DNA of 64,000 nt from Ligustrum vulgare (Eukaryota > Streptophyta > Magnoliopsida > Lamiales > Oleaceae), in assembly GCA_963555705.1 (NCBI GenBank), contig OY743174.1:27469608-27533607 (forward strand). Direction: 5' to 3'. Both the position numbers and the translations under genes were made by a program. The stretch's first letter is position 1. Each line of letters begins with the position of its first letter. The notes beneath the pieces were generated by a model that did not search any database, was not told where the DNA came from, and saw nothing but the letters and a program-made list of their open reading frames with translations. Positions 12,331 to 22,685 of the stretch are shown piece after piece.

Positions 12331-13231
12331 AACTCCAAACTAGAATATTTGTTTATCCTCGAACAAGCTGAAACTAAAAATAAAAATCTGTCAAAATAAC
12401 TCAATAACAAAAATTTTAACTATTAACTCATTTACCATATTGCCTCAAGTTTGAATAAAAAAATGCATTTCAGAAAAGTACTGAATAACATAGAAATTAT
12501 TTCCACTTATCCCATGCTAGACTTTTGTTTGTATGTGAATAGCCAAAATAAAAAGCATACTTGCACAAAAATATACCTAAAATAGTGGAATTCATCATGT
12601 AAAAGCAATCTCAAAGCCCATGTGGTCAATCAATGATTTCTTTTGATTTTCTTTCAACTCTTATGAATGATCACAACCTTATGTGTTTCTCTCATCCAAA
12701 GGTTCCCTCTATCAATGTGGTTTCCAAATATTTTCATTGTTTTTTCCATACAAGATAGTCAGATTTAGAAATATGCATGCACAACAAATCAAAAGTAAGC
12801 AATCCCCAATTCTACACATTTTATCTCCACATGTATAGTCAATAAAACTTATACCACACAATTTTTTTCTTTTTTATGGACGAATTTTTTTTTAATTCTG
12901 TTTTTTTCTTTCATGTCCTTGTCTTTTACCATATTTTCTAATACCTTTCTCATTTGCGTTCTATAAGACGCCTGTAGACAGCTTTAGGTCGATGACTCCC
13001 GAGCCAGACGACTTTAGGGCACCAAGTTCAGAGAACCTCTCAGACATAATTATTTGAGTCACAAAGGCGACAAAGAAAAATTAAAGATTTTTGATTTCCT
13101 TATGTGTAAGTCCATTCTTCGTACTTGCTTTCTAAATGACCCCTGTAACGAGCTTTGGACTGATAGCTCCCAACTCAGTTGAATTTAGGGTACCAGGTTT
13201 CAACATCCTTACAAGCTTACTCACTCTAATT
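12331..13231 (-). other. Athila-like 3' untranslated region, copy 1
   Basis: It is about 900 bp and aligns along its whole length with 14803-15710 in direct orientation, and with 29900-31029 on the opposite strand. In all three cases it ends at a polypurine tract followed by an LTR start. It encodes no protein I can see. Homology stops abruptly near 13232. Confidence 0.7.
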
Positions 13232-14410
13232 TCAATCAACAAAAATTACGCCTCTGATTTCAAAAGAGAACACACAGCACCACACACAAAAAACTCGAAA
13301 TCACTCTCTTCTTCCCACTGTAAATGCCAATCTCACCCCTCCAAGACCTATAGCATCTCGTCATAGCCCACGTCGGAGAAGAGGTAGAAGAGCCCCCTGC
13401 CGAAAACAGCTCTCCCAACACCTCAACCTACCCACTCAGGCGACTATTGGTGATGGTTGTGGTCAATTGGACTGTGATGATGATGGTTGGTAGTGGTAGT
13501 GGTGATTTCTATTTCTTTTCTTCTGAGGCACAAATTTTTAATAGTTCTATTGTTTGGTGGTAATTGGTTGTGGTGGCTTTGGTGGGGCAGTCGGGTGGTA
13601 GTTTGGTGTGAGGAAACGATGGGGATGGCAGTGGCGGCTGAGATGGTGTGGTTGGAGGAGTACACAATTGTCGGTTGGTGTGGTGTGGTGTGGTTATGGC
13701 ATGTTGACATTTTGGTGTTGGTGAATGGTGTAGACTCTAGACTGTATATGCTGGTGGAGGAGTTACGAGTAGACCGTGGTGGTCACGTGACATTCACTTT
13801 AATTTCTCAGGTCACATGGTAATCCCTGAAGTCACACGTTCAATTTTTCTCAAGTGACATTCATATGCACCCAGGTCACATTCATATGCGCTCAAGTCAC
13901 ACTTTTGTTTCTCAGGTCACACGTATATATTCTGAAGTCACGCGTTCAATTACACTGATTACATGTTAGTTTGTGATGATGGTTATGCGATGCAATGATG
14001 GTGAAGTCTAAATGGAAGTGGTAATTCAGTGTCATGCTACATTTTCTTCGATCTCAGATCACGTGATGTATCAGGTCACATTGATGCATTGGAGAGGGAG
14101 ATGGAGATGGTGATGGGAATCGATCGTGGTGGTGATGATGGTGCATTGGAGAAGGTGGTGGCGTTGTCGGTGATGAGGCAGCGATCTAATTATGGGCAAC
14201 GACGACTTTGAATTTATGGGTTGGATTGGGTTGGGGTGTCGAAAGCTTAATGCGTGATTGAAGGAGATATTGTAGTTACCATATATACATATGTATTTAT
14301 GAATTTATAACTTTATATGTAATTAGGACCTGATATTTGAAAGAATGTAATTTGTTTCTCAATTATGAATTGTGATTTTATAACAACCTGATTTATGTAT
14401 TTTTCCCATT
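13232..14410. other. GT-rich unassigned segment between two Athila-like pieces
   Basis: Contains GGT/GAT-rich stretches and a cluster of GGTCACA-type words (13780-13960). Open frames here exist on both strands and reflect base bias. The right edge (about 14411), read on the minus strand, begins GGGAAAAATACAT and resembles the edge at 11933. Confidence 0.35.
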
Positions 14411-14802
14411 TTTTATTTACACAACCCACTATCTCCTCTTGTATCAATCTGTTGAACTGCCTTTTTCAATTCCCATAAAGCCATGCAGTATAACTTGGGT
14501 CAAAAGACTCCACTTCAATTGGTTTTGAGGCCTAATTAAATTTGGTGTAGGTTTTCTTTTTGAGGCCTTAATTGTCCCAACCAATTCAAGTTGGTTCATT
14601 GTCTTTGTTTTATCTCCAATTGCATCCAAAATTGAGTTTTTCCATCCAATTTCTAAGTAATTGTTTCAATTTCTCATTTTTCTTGATTTTAGAATAAAAC
14701 CTGAAAAAGGACAAATAATAATAACTAAGTAGAGTTTATTCATGAAAAACATATGATATCCTAATTTTGACAGGTAAATAAGTGTATAAAATATACTTAA
14801 CA
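14411..14802 (-). repeat. 5' part of an Athila-like LTR (truncated)
   Basis: On the minus strand it starts TGTTAAGTATATTTTATACA at 14802 and stays alignable with 7299-7640 and the LTR text near 9300. It is cut at 14411. Confidence 0.65.
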
Positions 14803-16160
14803 AATTCCCCCAAATTAGAATATTTGTTCGTCCTCAAACAAGCTGAAACTGAAAACAAAAATCTGCCAAAATAACTGAATAACAAAAATTTTAACTATTA
14901 ACTCATTTACCATATTGCATTAAGCTCGAATAAAAAAAATGCACTTTGGAAAAGAGAACTGAACAACATAGAAATTATTTCTATTTATCCCATGTTTGAC
15001 TTTTGTGTGTGTGTGAATAGCCAAAATTAAACGCATACTTGCAAAAAAATATACCTAACATAGTGGAACTCATCATGTACAAGCAAGCCCAAATACCATG
15101 TGGTTAATCAATGATTTCTTTTGATTTCCTTTCAACTCTCATGGATGATCACAACCTTATATTTTTCTCTCATATCCCGTGGTTCCCTCTATCTATGTGG
15201 TTTCTAAATATTTTCATTGCTTTTTCCACACAAGATAGTCAGATCTAGAAATATGCATGCACAACAAATCAAAAGTAAGTTATCCCCAATTCTACACATT
15301 TTATCTCCACAGGTATAGTTAACAAAGCTTATATCATACAAAATTTTATTTTCTATGGACTACTTTTTTTATTCTGCTCTTTTTTTTTTTTTTTTTCCAT
15401 ATACTTGTTTTTTACCATCTTTGTATAATACCTTTCTCATTTGCGTTCTATGAGACTCCTGTAGTGAGTTTTTGGTCTGTGACTCTCAAGTCAGATGACT
15501 TTAGGGTACCAGGTTCAGAGAACCCCCAGACTTAATTACCCGAGTCAGAAAGGCGACAAAGAAAAGTTAAAGATGTTTGATTATCTTATGTGTAAGTCCA
15601 CTTTCCGTATTTGCTTTCTAATTGACCATTGTAAGGAGCTTTGGGCTGATAGCTCCCAACTCAATTGAGTTTAGGGTACCAGGTTTCAACACCCTTACAA
15701 GCTTACTCGCTCTAGTCAAAAAGGCTTTTGAAGAGTAGAATGTGATCTTCAATATTTTTCTGTTTTTATGCTTGTTATGGTTTATACCCGTTGACCAAAT
15801 TTTAACTAAAGTGTAAAATCAAGAACCACAGACCTCCAACTCATCAATACATTCACATTCTAAACATTCCCCCAAACTTTCCTTTTGAGCATGTTTGGTT
15901 CTATTTTAGGGACGAAAAATCTAATGATCTAAAGATTAGGGATAAATCGTCATTCCTAGTTCAAATCACATGATATTGCCCCACATATATCAAGTGTATT
16001 CCCACACAAGTATTAATTCAATTTGGCTATGTATTCAATTTAGTCAAGTCTAAAATGGATAAGTCATCTCAAGTTTAAATCATATCAAACAATCTAATTC
16101 AAAGCACCAAATCAATTCGAACTACATCATGACGATAAATAAATCAACAGAATTTTATGT
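14803..16160 (-). other. Polypurine tract and 3' untranslated region, Athila-like copy 2
   Basis: The minus strand ends with AATTTGGGGGAA next to the LTR start, a good polypurine tract. The rest parallels 12331-13231 and the plus-strand region 29900-31029, including the cassette that is duplicated there. Confidence 0.65.
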
Positions 16161-16170
16161 CTCTCTCAAT

Positions 16171-16191
16171 TCTCTCTCTCTCTCTCTCTCT
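16171..16191. repeat. (CT)n microsatellite
   Basis: About ten CT units; no other feature seen around it. Confidence 0.9.
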
Positions 16192-16607
16192 GTTAAATCC
16201 CTAAAAAATGTATCGAATGTATCAAAAAAAATGTACACTTCCTTTACGACGTACGGATTTTCTTAGACTTAAAGTGATTTATCTTGCACATTTGTATATG
16301 ATTCATATACTTCATCCTCAAAAATACTCCCTAGAAATCCCCAATTAAAAATTAGCAATTTATGAATAAAGTATAACCCAAGATTAAAAACTGGCTTTTC
16401 AAACCCCTCACACAAGTTTCTAATAATAAAGAGAATTGCTATTTAGCCCCATGTTCAGTTGGCTGTACATTCATCGCCCATGTGGCATTTTAATTCTAAT
16501 TTTTAGAGGGGAAATTAATGTCCATTCTAGTTAAAAAAACTAGTTGTATACCCGTGCATTGAACGGACATATTATTTTGATAACTAAATTATACTTATAC
16601 AATTGTA

Positions 16608-16640
<33 letters not shown>
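16608..16640. repeat. (TAA)n microsatellite
   Basis: About eleven AAT/TAA units just inside the putative Helitron 3' end. Confidence 0.9.
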
Positions 16641-16641
<1 letters not shown>

Positions 16642-17854
16642 TGAAAAAGTAACGTTGCAAGCACATTTTTGAATAGTAAAAATCATTATTAAGTTGATAA
16701 TATTACAAATTTTGAAAAACTTCCTTATACACAACATTTTTCGTTTCATTTGTTGGCTTCCCGTCTTTATCACAATATTTATTTATATCTTCAGAACTTA
16801 ATGATTTGTAACTCTAGAAACTGTTACATACAGCTGTAATGACTGAACACTGGCTTATTCAGGAAGAGCCCTACACGCGATAGCGATAGACCTTCCACAA
16901 TTAAAATCTTAACACGTGCAAATAAAAAAAGTGACAATGATTCTTTAAGAAAATAGTTCATTTGTATTTATTCAAATTAGATCTGAACATAGTTTATGTT
17001 TTCAGATATAACATTGTAATGAAAAGTCGAATCGGGACATCTTACGTTGGATTTAAATAATGTGAAAATTGTAGCCTATATATCTAACCAGTATCGCTTT
17101 AGAAAATATTAACTTATGTTTAGAAAATTAACTTATGTAAACACAATGGAGTATATTTTCTTAAAAAATCCCAATTCTAAATTTAGTAAAAAAAAGTTAA
17201 AATTTGATTTATTTTGACCAAAATAATTTTCAACTAAATATAAAATTTTTATTCTTCATAATTTAGTCCCATATCTAAATGCGAATGTTATATTAATAAA
17301 TAATGTAACTTGTATTTAATTAATCTAACATCTAGAGACTACAATATTCTTCAAGTATAGTACATGATCTAACCAAAAATAAACTTCGAAAATACTAAAA
17401 TTTTAATAAAATTGGGAGTATATTTATTATAAAAAAATCCAATTATTGATTTAGACTAAAAACTTAAAATTTGATATATTTACACTAAAGAAACAATTAC
17501 ATGAAGCAGTTACATGAACAACGGTCTTTTTTGGATTAATATATAAATGTGGAAATTAAAGATTTTCTTGGAATTAAAATTTGATATATTTAAAGAAACA
17601 ATTACATGTTATAAAGAAACTCCTCTTCAAATAATTCCAGAAGTATATCTGTGTTCACAGATATAGAACTCTCTATCCAAATGAAAGGATAAGTCATTTT
17701 CAAAAGTTGCAAAATACCTTACTTATTTGTCTCAATTGATAAATTGGCTGAAAGATCTGTATTCTTCATCCATATGAATGAGAAGTATATAAAACACATC
17801 TCTTAATCTTTTTGAAATTGGAAAACTATATAATGGTATTTCGATATTAATTTT
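16641..17854. other. AT-rich interior of the putative Helitron
   Basis: No open frame or recognisable repeat. The end nearest 17855 passes into the 3' flank of the pseudogene. Confidence 0.4.
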
Positions 17855-18091
17855 TTATTTTTGGCACACTCGCATCAGTAGCACAAATAAAATGGCAAAC
17901 CAATACATGTCCAAAGTAACTGAAGCAACATGCACCTCCTCCAAGGAAAGGAGACATTTTGTTTTCTCAAGAAAAGCTAAATAAAGAAAACAAAAATAGT
18001 AGCATAGAACAGTTCTCACACTTGAAAAATACAGTACCTTCAACAATTACTGGTCCCATCTTTTGGTTCCTTCAACAGGAACTAGTCCTCT

Positions 18092-19035
18092 TCATGGCAA
18101 TGTTTCACTCTTCTTCTCAGACCGCTTCTTGGCCATGACCACTGAGATCATAATTGGACAGCAAGGCCCTCCTGCTCCTCCGCTTATGTCGCTTCTCAAC
18201 AGAATCATCAAATAAATCATCATCTGAATGCCCGTGACTCCTCCTCCTCTTCTCCTTCCTACTCTTCCTCCTCCTCCACCAATGTTCTTCCTCCTCGTCT
18301 GATGACTCATCATTCCTTCTGCTTCCTCACCTTCCTTCGTCCTTGATCTTCATCCTCAGAATCGCTACGGCCCCTCTTTCCACTCCTCCTCCTCCTCTTT
18401 GACCTCCCCCTCTTCTTCCTAGACCCAGAATCCAGCTCTGACCCATCATAGTCAACATCAACATCCTTATTCTTCTTCTCCTCTTCTTCCTACTTTTACT
18501 ATCGTTCAACTTGCTACCATTAACCCTTCTCCAAATTTTTTCTGCAATAGCTCTCTCAATGTCAGAATCTCGCTCTCCTCACCTTCATCCTCACTACTCC
18601 CTTCACTCTTGGCTGCACACTTCCCCTTCAACTTCTCCAAGCCAAACAAAACTGCTGCATGGATTGCATCCGGGTCCTTACCCTCCTTGTCACCATCATC
18701 CTTGGCACTCAAAAAATTCCTACACTGAAATGTCATATGCCCAACCCGGAAACACTTCTTGCATGCCACGGACCTCATCGGCATTGGAACCTGTAATAAC
18801 ACGAGCAAGAGCCAGAAGGCCTTGGAAGCTGGCATAGGCATTCTCTTGGTCAGGCTCTGAGGTGGCAGTGGAGCTGTTGTGTGCCGCATTGTTCTTCTTG
18901 TCATCTTTATTGGGCGCATAGGGATCATAACCAATTGTGCTCTTCCATATGGCGTGGGTCTGTAGGGCGGCGCTGCTGTGCACCCGATTGGCGATTGTTC
19001 GCAGGCATGCGAACCCTCCCCACTGAGGCCGGCAT
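18092..19035 (-). pseudogene. CAX-interacting protein 4 (CXIP4)-like pseudogene
   Basis: The minus strand from the ATG at 19035 begins MPASVGRVRMPANN. After a frame change it continues with VHSSAALQTHAIWKS, GYDPYAP, ASFQGLLALAR and, after a second change, a CCHC zinc knuckle (CKKCFRVGHMTFQC). An acidic stretch and a Lys/Arg/Ser-rich tail follow, ending near KKRSEKKS. This domain order is that of plant CXIP4, a nuclear zinc-knuckle protein reported to bind CAX transporters. Breaks seen: a 7-bp direct duplication (CGATTGG/CGATTGT at 18985-18998), a 2-bp loss near 18762-18766, a further shift near 18550 with TGA at 18506-18508, and more shifts in the basic tail. An apparent 3' UTR continues to about 17855. 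A possible GT donor upstream of the ATG near 19283 suggests copying at DNA level, not from mRNA. It cannot give a full protein. Confidence 0.78.
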
Positions 19036-19977
19036 GGTGAGAAATTACAGACGTAGCCTATTACCACACAAATCACCCATATATATACATTCTAACAATT
19101 TATTATCAGAACTATTTATTTGTAAAATTACTAAAGCAAAATCAGATACATGAAACACGTCAGTTACCAGACAACCTCTAAGTTTTTCCTTCTGTTTCCT
19201 TCACAGCCTATCCTTGAATTTCTTCGAATTTCAGTTTAAATTATAATACACAGCTTATCTTTGAATATTGGGAGAGACTCACCCTTTGCAGAATTTGTAG
19301 TGTCTCTCCATTCAAGGACTTCAGGGTGGAAGCAGTTCATTTGGAGATGGTGGAAGCACGCCTAATGTTTCACGGGCAATGATTAAAGACAGGTACAAAA
19401 CCTTCAATATACAGTTCGAAACGAAAATGAAGGAAACACTATATCCAAATGAAAGGAATTGCAAGGATGAAATGAGACTGAATTTGAATTCCAAGAAAAA
19501 ATTTGAATGTAACGTAGGTGGGTTATTTTGTGGATAGACAATGCAACCACTTTGATAACCACCCACTCGAGGAAATGTGGGAAAATCGAAAACTTGGATA
19601 ATGGGGAAAAAATTAAGATTCCGTTGAATTAAAATTCTGTTGACAACTAAAATTCCGATCCAAATTAATTGATAGAATATCAATTATTTATATATATATG
19701 GAATAGAATATAGATATAGATTAAAATTTAATTTTTTTTTTATAGCAGTTTAACTTAATATTGATTAAATTAAAAACTTGAATTCCACAAAAGAAATCCA
19801 GTTGAACACGAAGTCAAATCCAAGTATAATCCACTATATAAATAAATAATATTATTTAGAAACATAATTTGAAAATGCAAAAACAGTTACCAAGGTCCAA
19901 TTACAACAGTTGAAATCTATGATTAGAAATTGAAATCCAAAAATTAAAATTCAGTATGACTTCTGCTATTATATATA

Positions 19978-20127
19978 CTAGTTGTATACCTGTGCGATGC
20001 ATGGAATATATAATTTTTAAATCATAATTTTGAAAACATCTTGATTCAATCATATCAAATAAAAAATAGAATTTAAATAGAATTTCAATACAAAATGTTT
20101 TTAAATTTGAAACTTTAAAAAAGACAA
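19978..20127 (-). mobile_element. Second Helitron-like 3' end, truncated
   Basis: The minus strand reads GCACAGGTATACAACTAG ending at 19978, preceded by a hairpin-capable stretch (CC-TGC...GCA-GG). The rest of the element is lost at 20128, where an LTR begins. Confidence 0.45.
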
Positions 20128-21329
20128 TGTAGCGACCGAGAATTTTTACGCAATTTAATATTTATTTCAAAGTTTTGAAAACCGTGTCGCTGCGTCTCGT
20201 CCATTTTTAAGTTAACGTCACGACGCGTTCGTCTAGCCAAGTCGAGAAATGTAAAGTCAATTCGATTTTAATTAAAATCCGAATTTTCCAAAATTTTATT
20301 ATTTATTTAAATTATTATTTTCAAAATCATTTTTAAATCACAAATTACGTCAATCTCATTTTATCAGTTTCATTCTCTCGACCAGTTGAATTCGCGTGCG
20401 AATTTCCCTCGAACTACGTGCATTGCTTGTCAAGATGTCACACCACCAACCCCATCCATCACATCAATCCCATACCCTATCTATTCTCATACTCTACATC
20501 ACCAACCCACTTCATTATTCATCCAACCAACCCATACTCCACCAATTCAATCCTCACTATCCTTATACACTATCATACTGCATCTCTCTCAACACTACCA
20601 CAATTCCATTTTTTTCAGCCATCACAACCGGCCACTGCCATCCCCCACTGCAGGCTGCCCATTTCACCACCCAAACCAGCTCCATCACCGGCACCACTGG
20701 CAGCATCAACACCATTCCCCCAGCTCCATTGCAGCCACTTCCAGCAACCAACTCAGCCCCATTGCAGTCTCGGACAACCCCCAGCAAAACCAAGAACCAC
20801 CACCCACTGCAGCAGCGACACCACCAACCACCATCACCGCCATCAACACACCCAGTCCACAACCTTCCAGCCACCATTGTCGAACATCCATCACGCACAT
20901 CACCACCCATTTCCACCTCAACCACGGTTCGAAAACCGCCGCAATCCCGCCGCGACACCACCACACATACCCATCATCATCACTGCCCATTCCCAACCAA
21001 AAATCAAACCAAAAACCCAAGGAAGAGAACCTATAACCCCAGAAATCCTTTCTCTTACCTCAATCGCCGGTAATCTCGCCGGAAAATCGCGAATTCAAGC
21101 CTCGGCTATTCTCGATTTTTCGCACCCACCTTGCTATTTTGTCACCGCCTCCTCCTCCGTATCACCGCCACGCGACGGCGATTATACCGTCGCGGTATCG
21201 CCGGCAGAACTCCCCCAGGTTGATCCCCCCGTCTCGCAGCCTCCTCCCTCTCGCTCTCTTCGTCTGAAGAAATGGGTAGGAGAGAGAACGATTTGATTTT
21301 TTTATATATATTAATTTTCAGCAAATTTG

Positions 21330-21690
21330 CAGCTTTAGTCCCTAAGTTTGCAAAATGTTTTAAATCAGTCCTTATAGTTTTAAAATTATCTTTTCAGCCC
21401 TTAACTCCTTTAAATGATTTTTTTTAAATTGGCCCTCATTCTTAAAATCAATTATTTCGAGCCCCCAAAATTTAATATTCATTTTGAGCTTCGACCCAAC
21501 TTTTGAAAAAATATTTATTTAGTCCCTCATCTTTCAAATTATTCATTTTAACCCCTCAATTTTCAAATTAGTCATTTTAGTCCCTCATCTTTCAAAATAG
21601 TCATCTTAGTCCCTTAACTTTCAAAGTATTCATTTTAGTCTTCCAACTTTCAAAATCAGCGATTTCAGTCCCTAAATTGTAATTTATCAT
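21330..21690. repeat. Degenerate short tandem units in the LTR
   Basis: Repeated CATTTTAGTCCCTCAACTTT-like units about 25-35 bp apart. Confidence 0.6.
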
Positions 21691-22037
21691 TTTAACTATA
21701 AATTTCAAAAGACTAATTCGACATAATCTTCTAATTGGCTAGACGAAGCGTACAGAGAATTAAAGAATTGAAATCGTTTCCCGCTCAACTTTGCACTCGT
21801 CAAGTTTAAGGTAGACTCGCCCCTATTAATTGATTTAAATTATGATTGCATGTGAATGTGTATGTTACGTGATTTATGTGAAATTTATTTCATGAAATGA
21901 GATGAGAATATATTTCTTATGAAATATTTATGTTGTTATGCTTGTCATAACTTATATGCTTTTATGCATGAGAAAGAAAGAAGAGAATGTCTTGCAAGAT
22001 AAATGATGATGTTATGCATAACTTATGTGCCTTACGT

Positions 22038-22247
22038 GCACGAGAAGAAAGAGCAATCCATACCCTATGATTTTAAAGGGCCTATGATTTTTCAAAGAGA
22101 AGCCACGGGCTTTAATGCACAAGAAGAGCAACCCACACCCGATGATTTCTAAAGAGCCTATGAGTTTTCAAAAGGAAGCCATGTGCTTTAATGCACGAGA
22201 AGAGCAACCCACACCCTATGATTTCTAAATAGCCTGGATTTATGTGT
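22038..22247. repeat. Minisatellite, about 77 bp x 2.7
   Basis: Units start with GCACGAGAAGA at 22038, 22117 and 22193 and contain ACCCTATGATTT; the spacing is 79 and 76 bp. Confidence 0.85.
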
Positions 22248-22673
22248 TCAATTATATTGTAGATTAATTAATTGGCGATGAGTCTACTGAGTATTTCTAT
22301 GAAATGCTCATGTCTATTTTCAACAACATTTGCAGATTTCGGAGAAGGTGGCAAGTGATGGATGATTGTGGCAATAGTCGTTAAAGGGTTGAAAGTCTTA
22401 CTTTAATGATTTCCATATTTCCAACCATGGGAAAATTTTGAGAATTTCAGTTATTTGAGAAATTATGACTTTGTCAATTGCTTTACAATATTAATGGCTC
22501 GATTATTATTTCGAATTGTTTCATAAATATTTTCAATTTTATCGACCATTACAGTTTATTTAATGTTGCCAAAAATGAATTTCAATTATTTCTTCCGCAA
22601 AAATATTATTTTAAAAGTTAGATCAAACAATGACGTGGTGAACCGGGTATTTAGAACTCGGGGCGCTACAGCT

Positions 22674-22685
22674 TGGTATCAGAGC
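22674..22685 (+). promoter_or_regulatory. Primer-binding site, initiator-Met tRNA type
   Basis: TGGTATCAGAGC lies 3 bp after the LTR end at 22670, so reverse transcription would have started here and the LTR is a 5' LTR. Confidence 0.9.

Larger units (their letters stand above)
16540..19977 (-). mobile_element. Probable Helitron carrying a CXIP4-like pseudogene
   Basis: On the minus strand the left edge reads CACGGGTATACAACTAG followed by T. This is the common plant Helitron 3' terminus: a short GC-rich hairpin (imperfect here, CCGT...ACGG), then CTAG, inserted before T. A second such terminus stands at 19978, and directly beyond it the minus strand reads ATATATAATAGCAGAAGTC, like a Helitron 5' end, although the canonical TC start is not clear. 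A gene fragment between the ends fits Helitron gene capture. No Rep/helicase is present, so it would be non-autonomous. The right boundary is inferred. Confidence 0.45.
20128..22670 (+). repeat. 2.54-kb LTR of a Gypsy-type element
   Basis: It begins TGTAGCGACC and ends GGGGCGCTACA, giving inverted ends TGTAGCG/CGCTACA, and is followed after 3 bp by a Met-tRNA primer-binding site. Length and ends suit Tekay/Del-like chromoviruses. Inside are a C-rich stretch (20386-21296) that reads open in all three forward frames, an array of short 'ATTTTAGTCCCTCA'-like units (21330-21690) and a 77-bp minisatellite. No matching 3' LTR is in the window. Confidence 0.85.

Noticed and set aside
13487..13822. 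111-codon Val/Trp-rich frame and the His/Thr-rich frame on the other strand
   Set aside because: Translations of a GGT/GAT-rich stretch; no homology or start context.
16171..16640. Microsatellites as part of a CRISPR-like or regulatory array
   Set aside because: Simple (CT)n and (TAA)n tracts only; no repeat-spacer structure.
20386..21296. Three overlapping open frames of 216-292 codons (Pro/His/Ser/Thr-rich), plus minus-strand frames
   Set aside because: All three forward frames and the reverse strand are open because the block is C/A-rich and poor in stop codons; no domain is seen and it lies within an LTR.
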